A stretch of 48,134 bases of DNA from an uncultured Peptococcaceae bacterium. Lineage in GTDB: Bacteria; Bacillota; Dehalobacteriia; UBA4068; UBA4997. Below are positions 7,870-14,803 of this stretch, piece by piece. How positions within the stretch are numbered: position 1 is the stretch's first letter; each line of letters starts with the position of its first letter. Both the position numbers and the translations under genes were made by a program. The stretch covers positions 1 through 48,134 of the forward strand of contig CANSKT010000005.1 of assembly GCA_947647555.1 (NCBI GenBank), written 5' to 3'. The notes beneath the pieces are model-generated. The model did no database searches. It saw only the letters and a list, made by a program, of their open reading frames with translations, and had not been told where the DNA came from.

Positions 7870-7964
7870 AGAAAAATAGCCGCCCGGTTTCGTAGACAGG
7901 TTGCGGCTATTTTTAAACATAAATCTTTTTTGGGCTGACCCGGTTTGATGATCAGCTCTTTGTG
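7870..7964 (-). ncRNA. Candidate orphan antisense RNA of a type I toxin-antitoxin locus
   Basis: On the minus strand a promoter TTAACA (7998-7993), 17-bp spacer and TAAAAT (7975-7970) lies about 95 nt before the terminator at 7872-7914. The predicted RNA contains a GCTGA...TCAGC hairpin and then the AAATAGCCGC stem. This copies the layout of the antisense RNA at 8300-8385, but no toxin reading frame remains opposite it. In-frame stops lie just before the stem where the toxin would end. The function is inferred. Confidence 0.5.
7872..7914. terminator. Bidirectional terminator, shared by the paralogue pair and a minus-strand RNA
   Basis: AAAAATAGCCGC (7872-7883) pairs with GCGGCTATTTTT (7903-7914), a 12-bp stem with T runs on either strand. 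The same AAATAGCCGC stem recurs in the terminator at 8305-8342. Confidence 0.85.
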
Positions 7965-7969
7965 CTTCT

Positions 7970-7998
7970 ATTTTAGTATAAAAGATTTTGATTGTTAA
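7970..7998 (-). promoter_or_regulatory. Promoter of the orphan antisense RNA
   Basis: Minus strand TTAACA-17-TAAAAT, each hexamer five of six to consensus. Confidence 0.55.
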
Positions 7999-8056
7999 TA
8001 ACTAAAAAACAGGCTATCATCAAAAAAGGAGGGGTGCATAGAATTAAAATGCAAAC

Positions 8057-8085
8057 TTGCTTTTTCATATTATTTATGTTAGAAT
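8057..8085 (+). promoter_or_regulatory. Promoter of the candidate toxin mRNA
   Basis: TTGCTT (8057-8062), a 17-bp spacer and TAGAAT (8080-8085). The predicted transcript starts near 8092 with GAAGAAAAGAGAATATTCG, almost the same 5' end as the opposing antisense RNA. Confidence 0.6.
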
Positions 8086-8159
8086 ATTTGAAGAAAAGAG
8101 AATATTCGTTCAATATGCGGCTGTCCCTCAAGGAACCACGAAGCGCAAGCGAAGTGATG

Positions 8160-8172
8160 AGAGGGTGACGTT
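8160..8172 (+). repeat. Direct repeat a in the toxin mRNA leader
   Basis: AGAGGGTGACGTT matches AGAGGGGTAGACGTT at 8353-8367, so the antisense RNA made across 8353-8367 can pair in trans with the toxin leader. The segment CCCCCT immediately after it (8175-8180) is complementary to the toxin Shine-Dalgarno AGGGGG (8202-8207). Confidence 0.65.
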
Positions 8173-8214
8173 ATCCCCCTCTATCGCTTACATAGGAGAA
8201 AAGGGGGTGCTGCC

Positions 8215-8310
8215 ATGATTTGGATAAGCATTGCCGCCCTGATTATGCAGGCTATTCAGCTTGCTGTTCAAGTGGCAGAGTTTTTGAAGAATAAAAGCGC
8301 ACAAAAATAG
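8215..8310 (+). CDS. Small hydrophobic peptide, candidate type I toxin
   Basis: A 31-residue peptide starting MIWISIAALIMQAIQ. Residues 2-24 form one hydrophobic helix with Gln in the middle, and the tail is basic (KNKSAQK). This is the usual form of Fst/TxpA/holin-like type I toxins, whose helices insert in the membrane. The ATG lies 6 bp after AAGGGGGT. That site can pair with CCCCCT at 8175-8180, which would hide it, as in other type I toxin mRNAs. The stop TAG is inside the terminator stem. An antisense RNA converges on the gene from the right. Identity to a named family cannot be confirmed by eye. Confidence 0.7.
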   Translation: MIWISIAALIMQAIQLAVQVAEFLKNKSAQK

Positions 8311-8342
8311 CCGCCCTCCTCGACAAAAGATAGCGGCTATTT
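8305..8342. terminator. Shared terminator of toxin mRNA and antisense RNA
   Basis: AAATAGCCGC (8305-8314) pairs with GCGGCTATTT (8333-8342). On the minus strand the stem runs into TTTTT, so it ends the antisense RNA well; on the plus strand the T run is within the stem. Confidence 0.75.
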
Positions 8343-8352
8343 AATGCCTGTT

Positions 8353-8367
8353 AGAGGGGTAGACGTT
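8353..8367 (-). repeat. Direct repeat b, within the antisense RNA
   Basis: AGAGGGGTAGACGTT on the plus strand; the partner of 8160-8172, with a two-base insertion and otherwise identical. Confidence 0.65.
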
Positions 8368-8390
8368 GAAAACGAATACCTCTTTTCTTT

Positions 8391-8419
8391 ATTATATGCA
8401 AAAACAGCCTGAAAGTCAA
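8391..8419 (-). promoter_or_regulatory. Promoter of the antisense RNA
   Basis: On the minus strand TTGACT (8419-8414), a 17-bp spacer and a perfect TATAAT (8396-8391). It is stronger than the toxin promoter, as expected for an antitoxin RNA. Confidence 0.8.
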
Positions 8420-8444
8420 TATTTTAATAAAAATATCTTTGTTA

Positions 8445-8466
8445 AATCTTACAAAAATGTAAGATT
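8445..8466. promoter_or_regulatory. Inverted-repeat operator upstream of bceAB
   Basis: AATCTTAC-AAAAAT-GTAAGATT is a perfect 8-bp inverted repeat. Its core TTACA-AAAA-TGTAA fits the TNACA-N4-TGTAA pattern that I recall for BceR-like response regulators. It lies about 115 bp before the ABC transporter start. The basal promoter downstream is poor (a TAAAAT near 8517 without a good -35 box), as expected for an activated promoter. No two-component genes lie in this window. Confidence 0.6.
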
Positions 8467-8581
8467 GGCGGCCGAAAATGCAAGGTAAAACTACTGGTAC
8501 GCGTTGGCTGGCTATGATAAAATAAAGGCATAATAAGCTATAAAATAAATGTGTAGTTGTTAAAAACGGAAAGGAGCTATT

Positions 8582-9373
8582 ATGTCAATTTTAGAGGTAA
8601 ATGATTTGCAGAAAATTTACACCACGCGTTTTGGCGGCCAAAAGGTGGAGGCGCTGCAAAGCGTCAGTTTTAAGGTGGAAAAAGGCGAGTGGGTGGCTAT
8701 CATGGGGGAGTCCGGCAGCGGCAAAACTACGCTCTTGAATATGGTGGCGGCGCTAGACAGACCAACCGGCGGCACGGTGCTTTTAGACGGTAAAAATCTG
8801 GCGCAGATTAAGGAAAGCAGTATTGCTGCTTTTCGGCGTGATAATTTGGGCTTTGTTTTTCAGGATTGCAATTTGTTGGATACATTCTCGCTGGCGGATA
8901 ACATATATTTGCCGTTGGTGCTGGCGGCCATGCCATATAAGGAAATGGCGGCACGGATTGTGCCGCTGGCGGAGCGGCTGGGGATTGCCGGGCTGTTGAG
9001 CAAATATCCTTATGAAGTTTCCGGCGGCCAGAAACAGAGGGCAGCCGTGGCCCGGGCGTTGATTACCCGGCCGCAGCTGGTGTTGGCCGACGAGCCAACC
9101 GGTGCATTGGACTCCCGGGCGTCTGATGAACTTTTAGAACTGTTTCAGCAGATTAATGAGGACGGCCAAACCATTCTGCTGGTGACACATTCGGTTAAGG
9201 CGGCCAGTTATGCCGGCCGGGTGCTGTTTATCAAGGACGGCCGGGTTTTCCACCAGCTATATCGGGCGGAGCAATCGCGCCAGCAGTTTTATCAGAAAAT
9301 TACCGAGGCATTAACGCTGCTGACCAGTGATGGTGCGGCCGAAAATATCGCCGGAAAGGGCGGTGTGGCCTGA
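8582..9373 (+). CDS. BceA-type ABC transporter ATP-binding protein
   Basis: The ATPase of a BceAB-like (FtsX-permease type) ABC transporter. Such transporters protect against, or sense, peptide antibiotics acting on lipid II cycle intermediates. The 263-residue protein has Walker A GESGSGKT (42-49), Q-loop Gln94 in FVFQDCNLL, signature VSGGQ (146-150), Walker B LVLADE (166-171) and an H-loop in LLVTHS. The ATG follows AAAGGAGC. Its stop codon shares one base with the permease start, so translation is coupled. Substrate cannot be read from sequence. Confidence 0.9.
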   Translation: MSILEVNDLQKIYTTRFGGQKVEALQSVSFKVEKGEWVAIMGESGSGKTTLLNMVAALDRPTGGTVLLDGKNLAQIKESSIAAFRRDNLGFVFQDCNLLDTFSLADNIYLPLVLAAMPYKEMAARIVPLAERLGIAGLLSKYPYEVSGGQKQRAAVARALITRPQLVLADEPTGALDSRASDELLELFQQINEDGQTILLVTHSVKAASYAGRVLFIKDGRVFHQLYRAEQSRQQFYQKITEALTLLTSDGAAENIAGKGGVA

Positions 9374-11475
9374 TGCGCGGTTTAGGTTTTTATCTGCGCC
9401 TGGCCGGACAGGGTATTGTAAAAAATGCTCGGGTTTACCTGCCTTATATTATTACCTGTCTGGGCATGGTGATGATGTATTATATTGTAGGCGCGTTGGA
9501 AAGCAGCAAAATTGTGGCCGAGATGCGCGGCGGCAGCACGGTTCAGGATGTTATGTCGCTGGGTGAAATGGTGATAGGCTTTTTCTCGCTGCTGTTTTTG
9601 CTTTATACCAATTCTTTTCTGCTGCGGCGACGCAAGAAAGAGTTTGGCCTTTATAACATTCTGGGCATGAGCAAACGCAATTTGGCCTGGGTGCTGCTGC
9701 TGGAGAATTTGATGGTGGCGGCGCTGGCACTGGTTGGCGGTTTGGGGCTGGGTATAGTTTTCAGCAAGCTGGCGGAACTTTCTCTGAGCCGTTTGCTGGC
9801 GGTGGGGCCAGATTTTGGCTTTGAAATTTCTATTGTGGCTATTATCAGCTGCCTGAAGCTTTATGGTCTGATTTTCCTGTTGCTGTTGCTAAACTCTTTG
9901 CGGCAGGTGCATATGGCGCGGCCGGTGGATTTGCTGCGCGCGCCCAATTTCGGCGAGCGGCCGCCGCGTGCTAACTGGCTGTTTGCGCTGCTGGGTCTGG
10001 TGTTGCTGGGCGTAGCTTATTGGCTGGCTGTCACAATCGAAGACCCGATTATGGCTCTGGGGCTGTTCTTTGTGGCGGTAATTTTGGTAATCATCGCTAC
10101 TTACCTGTTGTTTATGGCCGGTTCGGTGGCCTTTTGCCGGCTTTTGCAAAAAAATAAAAAGTTTTATTATCAGACGCGGCATTTTGTGGCCACGGGCAAT
10201 ATGCTTTTCCGTATGCGGCGCAACGGCGCTGGTTTGGCCTCCATCTGTATACTTTCCACCATGGTGCTGGTGATGATTTCTACCACGGGCTGTCTGTTCT
10301 GGGGCAAGGAAGACGCGCTTTTACAGCGTTATCCGCAGGAAATGATATTCTCGGTAAAAAATATTTATGATACGGATAATCCGGCCGACCCGGAATTTTG
10401 GGCGGCACGACAGCAATCGGTGGCGCAGTATCGCCTTATGATTGAGCAGGCAATGGCGGAACGCGGCTGGCAGGCGCAGAATGTTTTGGATTTTGTGCAC
10501 TTGGACGTGGCGGCCTTTAATCAGGAGGGGGAATTTCGTTTTGAGCCGGCGGTTTATGATGATGAAAGTTTTTTGCAGTCGTTTTCAGAGATAACAATGC
10601 TGCACTTTATTACGCTGGCGGATTATAATAATAGTATGAATATGGCGCTGGAGTTGCAGCCGAACGAAATTTTTATTTGTGAGGATTTGCAGCACCCATA
10701 CACGTTAACGAATTTGTATCTGCCACAGGCCTCGCAGCTGCCGGAATATCAGGTTAAGGCCACGCTGCCGGCTTTTCCGCCCACCTCAATCAGTGACAGT
10801 ATTTTGGGCGTGCAAGAACTTTGGCTGGTGCTGCCGGATATGGAGGCGCTGGAGGAGGTTTATGCAGCACAGGCCGGGGTATACCAGGAGGGGCGTTCAT
10901 TGGTTAGCTGGTATTATGCCTTTGATTTGCCGGAGGACGTTGACCCGGAGAACAGTATGGAAATAGTGGAACAGGTCTGGAATCAGGTTGACGAGCTTAA
11001 ATTTGCCGAGAGAGAGGCTGAATATCCGGTAAATTTATCTATTGGTTACAATGCGCGTGAAAGTGAGCGCGTTTGGTTTTACAGCATGAACAGCGGTCTG
11101 TTTTTTCTGGCGATTGTGCTGACGATTGTGTTTGTGACCGGGGCGCTGCTGATTATGTATTACAAGCAGCTGATTGAGGGCTATGAAGACCAGGCCGGTT
11201 TTGATATTTTGCGCAAGCTGGGCATGACGACCCGGGAAATTCGGCGCAGTGTTAACTGGCAGACGCTGATTTTGTTCTTCCTGCCGCTGCTGGTGGCCGG
11301 GATACATCTGGTTTTTGCTTTTCCAATGCTCTCGCAGCTGATTATGCTGTTTGGTGTAATGAATATAGCGCTTTTGAGCAAAATTTGTGTAATCTGTTAT
11401 CTGGTCTTTGCCATATTCTATATTCTGGCTTATCTGGTCACGGCGCGTCTTTATTATCGGATTGTCACCGCCTGA
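9373..11475 (+). CDS. BceB-type FtsX-like ABC permease
   Basis: A 700-residue membrane protein. Paired membrane segments fill the first 300 residues, including the FtsX-like region with RRRKKEFGLYNILGMSKRN. An external domain follows (about 306-545), and the last membrane segments contain the second FtsX-like stretch FDILRKLGMTTREIRR. Length and the large extracellular domain match BceB/VraG-type permeases, where that domain recognises the peptide. It is translationally coupled to the ATPase. The histidine kinase and regulator normally beside such genes are absent nearby. Confidence 0.88.
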   Translation: MRGLGFYLRLAGQGIVKNARVYLPYIITCLGMVMMYYIVGALESSKIVAEMRGGSTVQDVMSLGEMVIGFFSLLFLLYTNSFLLRRRKKEFGLYNILGMSKRNLAWVLLLENLMVAALALVGGLGLGIVFSKLAELSLSRLLAVGPDFGFEISIVAIISCLKLYGLIFLLLLLNSLRQVHMARPVDLLRAPNFGERPPRANWLFALLGLVLLGVAYWLAVTIEDPIMALGLFFVAVILVIIATYLLFMAGSVAFCRLLQKNKKFYYQTRHFVATGNMLFRMRRNGAGLASICILSTMVLVMISTTGCLFWGKEDALLQRYPQEMIFSVKNIYDTDNPADPEFWAARQQSVAQYRLMIEQAMAERGWQAQNVLDFVHLDVAAFNQEGEFRFEPAVYDDESFLQSFSEITMLHFITLADYNNSMNMALELQPNEIFICEDLQHPYTLTNLYLPQASQLPEYQVKATLPAFPPTSISDSILGVQELWLVLPDMEALEEVYAAQAGVYQEGRSLVSWYYAFDLPEDVDPENSMEIVEQVWNQVDELKFAEREAEYPVNLSIGYNARESERVWFYSMNSGLFFLAIVLTIVFVTGALLIMYYKQLIEGYEDQAGFDILRKLGMTTREIRRSVNWQTLILFFLPLLVAGIHLVFAFPMLSQLIMLFGVMNIALLSKICVICYLVFAIFYILAYLVTARLYYRIVTA

Positions 11476-11606
11476 AAATTGTGTATTAATTTGTGGATAG
11501 TGTGAAAAATTAAAAAAATACTGCAAGATTTTGTGGAAAAAAACGGTATTTATAGTGAAAACAAAAAATGTGATACACATAGTTGTGGAAAGTTGAGGTG
11601 AACGAG

Positions 11607-12341
11607 ATGAAGAAATTTTGGCAGATTATGAAAGCTATGGTGCTGGCCGTTTTCTGTATGGGGCTGCTGGTTGGCGGAACCTTTACCTGGAAAGGTTGGC
11701 AGTTATATCGTCAGGTTGTGGAGGAGCAGCCGCTGGCGCAGGTTGTGGCCGAGGTTCGGGCGGCGGAGAATTATACTCGCCTGGAACAGCTGCCGGATTT
11801 CTACTTAAACGCGGTAGTGGCCGTGGAAGATAAGCGCTTTTATCGGCATGATGGCATTGACCCTATCTCCATTTGCCGGGCGGTACTGGCTGATGTGCGA
11901 GCAGGCTCCTTTGTGGAAGGTGGCAGTACGATTACACAGCAGCTGGCCAAAAATCTTTATTTCACGCAGGAAAAGAAGTTGGAGCGCAAAATTGCCGAGG
12001 TATTTGTGGCCTGGGATTTGGAAGAACTTTGCGAGAAAGATGAGATTTTGGAACTTTATGTTAACGATATCTATTTTGGCGCCGGGTATTATTGCATTCA
12101 TGATGCCGCGCAGGGTTATTTTAACAAGCTGCCGGCAGATTTGACCGACGCAGAGTGCGCTTTGCTGGCTGGTCTGCCTAATGCGCCCAGCGTGTATAAC
12201 CCCAAGAAAAATCCGGAGCTGGCGGCGCAACGTCAGCAGCAGGTGCTTAAACGTATGGTTAAATGTAATATGCTGACCCCGGAAGAAGCCAGCGACCTGG
12301 TTATCTTGGCTCAGCTTTTGGAGGCCTTTGAAACGCTTTAA
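11607..12341 (+). CDS. mtgA: Monofunctional peptidoglycan glycosyltransferase
   Basis: A GT51 transglycosylase polymerising lipid II into glycan chains on the outer face of the membrane. The 244-residue protein has one N-terminal anchor (about residues 9-30) and then the GT51 domain. Motifs are VAVEDKRFYRHDG with catalytic Glu74, GGSTITQQLAKN (105-116), RKIAE (127-131) and LELYVNDIYFG. There is no penicillin-binding transpeptidase domain, so it is monofunctional. ATG 11607 follows GAGGTG. Three TTGTGGA-type motifs precede it. Confidence 0.94.
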   Translation: MKKFWQIMKAMVLAVFCMGLLVGGTFTWKGWQLYRQVVEEQPLAQVVAEVRAAENYTRLEQLPDFYLNAVVAVEDKRFYRHDGIDPISICRAVLADVRAGSFVEGGSTITQQLAKNLYFTQEKKLERKIAEVFVAWDLEELCEKDEILELYVNDIYFGAGYYCIHDAAQGYFNKLPADLTDAECALLAGLPNAPSVYNPKKNPELAAQRQQQVLKRMVKCNMLTPEEASDLVILAQLLEAFETL

Positions 12342-12354
12342 TAAGTTAAATATA

Positions 12355-12395
12355 ATAATAACAGCACAGGCGAACAAAACCTGTGCTGTTATTAT
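12355..12395. terminator. Bidirectional terminator between mtgA and the lipoprotein gene
   Basis: A 16-bp stem (12355-12370 with 12380-12395) around the loop CGAACAAAA, with AT-rich outer pairs on both sides, placed between convergent genes. Confidence 0.8.
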
Positions 12396-12396
12396 A

Positions 12397-12678
12397 TTAC
12401 ATATCCGCAGTTACATTGTTAACGCCATTGCTGCCGTTACCATAAGTGCCGGTGCCGTAGGTGCCCATGCTGCCGTTGCCGCCATTACTGCGGCTGGTGC
12501 CGTTGGTGGCGCCGGTATAGCCGCTGTTGGTGCCCATACCGGTATAGCCATTGTTGGTATAGCTGGTTGGCGTGCCGGTTGTGCCGTTGCCATTGCTGCC
12601 GGTTTTATTATTGCTGCAGCCGGCCAGCGTCGTCATGAGCAGCAATGCGGCGGCCATAAGATAAGCAAATCTTTTCAT
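12397..12678 (-). CDS. Small Gly/Asn/Thr-rich lipoprotein
   Basis: A 93-residue protein with a signal peptide and lipobox TLAGC (Cys21), so it should be lipidated by Lgt (encoded at 41541-42305) and anchored outside the membrane. The mature part is low-complexity: Gly, Asn, Thr, Ser and Tyr dominate, with GYTG, GTYG and NGGNG repeats and no recognisable fold. The start follows CGGAGGAAG. The complementary frame is also open, but the lipobox and ribosome site support the minus strand. Function unknown. Confidence 0.75.
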   Translation of the reverse strand: MKRFAYLMAAALLLMTTLAGCSNNKTGSNGNGTTGTPTSYTNNGYTGMGTNSGYTGATNGTSRSNGGNGSMGTYGTGTYGNGSNGVNNVTADM

Positions 12679-12804
12679 TATTAACTTCCTCCGTTTATAA
12701 AAATTTTTTCTAACTGTTTGTTAGTATGCAGCTTTTTGGAGAAAGTATAATATGAATTTTTTGCCATTTATATGCGAATTATAGTTGAAAATATAATGAA
12801 ATAG

Positions 12805-12834
12805 AAAACCCTCAGTTCGCAGCTGAGGGTTTTT
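12805..12834. terminator. Terminator after the nucleoside kinase-like gene
   Basis: AAAACCCTCAG (12805-12815) pairs perfectly with CTGAGGGTTTT (12823-12833). It can end transcripts from the minus-strand kinase gene; the plus strand also runs into T's. Confidence 0.75.
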
Positions 12835-12922
12835 GTTTTGGTGTTTTTTACTTAGAATAAAAATGTTTACCGTTTATATATTCTGCTAATATTATATTAT
12901 TAAAAAATATTATTGTCAATGT

Positions 12923-14629
12923 TTAAACTTCAAAAACGCTTTCGCCTAAAAATTCCTGTAACAGCGAATAGGCCGGTACGGCTTTGGGGTCTGCTGGCAC
13001 AAAGCAGTTAGCCAGTTTGAGCAGGCGGCGCGCTTCGGGATAGGCCGGGCTGATTTCTGGTATCGCCAGCAAATGTGGTATAATCATGGGCGCCAGCAAA
13101 GAAAATTCATAAATCAGCGAGGTGTTGAAATAATAATCGGCCGCGTCCTGAAAAGGGAAAATGTTCTTTTCTTCGCCGTTGCGTACTTTGTTCCAGGTCA
13201 GCAGGGTTTTTTCCGCAGAAATGTTGCGGAATTTAACATCACGCACCAAACGGCGTATTTCCCGGTTATCGCTGGTGGAAATCGGCATTAAATTATCCAG
13301 GCTCAATGTGGTCATACAGGAAATATAAATTTTTAATTTGTTGGCGGCCGGAATATCTTTGGTTAAAGCTTCATTAATACCATGAATACCCTCCACCAGC
13401 AGGATATTATTTTCGCCCAGTTCCACAGGGATAGTGCGCTCTGAACGGGTGCCGGTTTTGAAATCAAAAACGGGCATTTCCACCGGCTGACCGCTAATCA
13501 GCTGTAAAAGGTGTTGATTAAACAGTGGGGTGTCGATAGCGGTTACGGACTCAAAATCCGGTTGGCCGTCCGGCCCCAGCGGCGTGTCGGCATTGTTCAG
13601 AAAGTAATTGTCCATGGAAAGGGTGATGGGGCGCAGGCCCTGATTGCGCAACTCAATAGCCAGACGGTTGCAGAAAGAGGTTTTGCCGGAACTGCTGGGG
13701 CCGGCAATCAGTACCAGACGCACCGCGGGGAATTTTTGGAAAATCTGGTCGGCAATATGCTGCAAGTTGCGCTCCTGGCGAGCCTCGGACATGATAACTA
13801 GACTGTGAAAATCATTTTTTTCAACATAGCGGTTCAAATCGCTGCAATAATTGATATTCTGCATATTTGACCATTTGCTGTAATTGTCCAAAGTGGCGTT
13901 CAGGCTTTTGGGATAAGCCAGCTGGTTTTTATTGCGCAAATCGCTGGGGGTGTTGTAATAATCGGTGAGAATAAAGCCGTCTTCAAAGGGGCAAAGACTG
14001 AATTTTTCCAGATAGCCGGTGCTGGGCACCAGTTTGCTGAACATTTGGCGCGTATGGTTGCCGATAGAATACAATGTTGCCTGTTTATCCGGGATTTTAT
14101 AAAGCGTTTGCGCCTTGGCAAAATCACCGCAGGCTTTAAAATAGCCGATGCCCTCGTTTTTGTTGATGATATCCTTGCGAATGGGCAGGTTAGCCTTGGC
14201 TAATTCTCGCATTCTTTTTTCAATACGGGCAATATCGCTGGCGGCCAGAGGGCGACTGCTGCCGTCTTCTGCCAGACGGCAAAAACGGCCATAACGCAGA
14301 GAGTGCATAACAGTCAGCTGATGTTTGGGAAAAAGTTCAGCGGCCGCGGCAGAAAGCAGCAGCGCTAATGAGTTATGCACAATACGGCTGCCCATTGGCG
14401 AGGTAGCCTCCAGCCATTCAATTTCTGAGGAGCAATAAAGCGGATAATTTAAGTCTTTAAGCAGATTGTTAACAATCGCGCCCACGATTGGCGAGCGATT
14501 GGCGGACTGTTCTTCCGCATTGGGCAGAAGCATATCGGGCTTCAGCTGTTCCAGACGCAGGCCGGGCGTACAGCTTTGGGTATATTCCCGGCCGTTCTGC
14601 TGCCAGGTTATGGTAATCTGTTGTTTCAT
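12923..14629 (-). CDS. Nucleoside kinase fused to a ThrRS-like N-terminal region
   Basis: A 568-residue protein. The first half resembles the N-terminal TGS and second-additional (editing-like) domains of threonyl-tRNA synthetase: a beta-rich start, then VMHSLRYGRFCRLAEDG, KNEGIGYFKACGDFAKAQ and CPFEDGFILTDYY. The second half is a phosphoribulokinase/uridine kinase domain with P-loop GPSSSGKTSF, LSMDNYFLN, FDFKTG and LVEGIHGIN. This architecture is known in Clostridia and Thermotogae and is usually annotated as uridine or nucleoside kinase. The true substrate is uncertain. It is transcribed alone from a recognisable promoter. Confidence 0.87.
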   Translation of the reverse strand: MKQQITITWQQNGREYTQSCTPGLRLEQLKPDMLLPNAEEQSANRSPIVGAIVNNLLKDLNYPLYCSSEIEWLEATSPMGSRIVHNSLALLLSAAAAELFPKHQLTVMHSLRYGRFCRLAEDGSSRPLAASDIARIEKRMRELAKANLPIRKDIINKNEGIGYFKACGDFAKAQTLYKIPDKQATLYSIGNHTRQMFSKLVPSTGYLEKFSLCPFEDGFILTDYYNTPSDLRNKNQLAYPKSLNATLDNYSKWSNMQNINYCSDLNRYVEKNDFHSLVIMSEARQERNLQHIADQIFQKFPAVRLVLIAGPSSSGKTSFCNRLAIELRNQGLRPITLSMDNYFLNNADTPLGPDGQPDFESVTAIDTPLFNQHLLQLISGQPVEMPVFDFKTGTRSERTIPVELGENNILLVEGIHGINEALTKDIPAANKLKIYISCMTTLSLDNLMPISTSDNREIRRLVRDVKFRNISAEKTLLTWNKVRNGEEKNIFPFQDAADYYFNTSLIYEFSLLAPMIIPHLLAIPEISPAYPEARRLLKLANCFVPADPKAVPAYSLLQEFLGESVFEV

Positions 14630-14719
14630 ATTTCTAATACACCTCGATTTTAAGTTATTGATATTTAAACATTTAAACTTTGGACGATGTGAGTGTTGGA
14701 TATATATTTATTCTATTAT

Positions 14720-14748
14720 AGTATAATATAATTCCGCCCCAAATGCAA
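14720..14748 (-). promoter_or_regulatory. Promoter of the nucleoside kinase-like gene
   Basis: On the minus strand TTGCAT (14748-14743), a 17-bp spacer and TATACT (14725-14720). Confidence 0.65.
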
Positions 14749-14749
14749 T

Positions 14750-14780
14750 AAAAAAGCAGAAACATTGCGTTTCTGCTTTA
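14750..14780 (-). terminator. Terminator after the AGCS symporter
   Basis: AAAGCAGAAAC (14753-14763) pairs with GTTTCTGCTTT (14769-14779). On the minus strand the 11-bp stem runs into TTTTTT. Confidence 0.88.
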
Positions 14781-14803
14781 ATTACATAAATTTGAAAAGG
14801 AAT

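Larger units (their letters stand above)
8300..8385 (-). ncRNA. Candidate antisense antitoxin RNA
   Basis: A minus-strand RNA of about 85 nt from the promoter at 8391-8419 to the terminator at 8305-8342. It is complementary to the 3' end of the toxin mRNA through the shared terminator. A second complementary stretch reads direct repeat b at 8353-8367 and can reach direct repeat a in the toxin leader. This two-point complementarity is the known layout of the Fst (par pAD1) family. Confidence 0.68.

Noticed and set aside
8049-8168. 39-codon frame upstream of the candidate toxin
   Set aside because: Its ATG lies upstream of the predicted transcription start and 14 bp from AAGGAGG. A shorter 17-codon frame from 8115 could be a leader peptide but has no ribosome site.
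11491-11592. Replication origin
   Set aside because: The DnaA-box-like motifs are imperfect and few, and dnaA, dnaN or an AT-rich unwinding element with 13-mers is not present.
12328-12684. 118-residue Ala/Gly/Val-rich plus-strand frame opposite the lipoprotein gene
   Set aside because: The minus strand has a lipobox signal peptide and an AGGAGG-type site; the plus frame has neither and begins inside mtgA.
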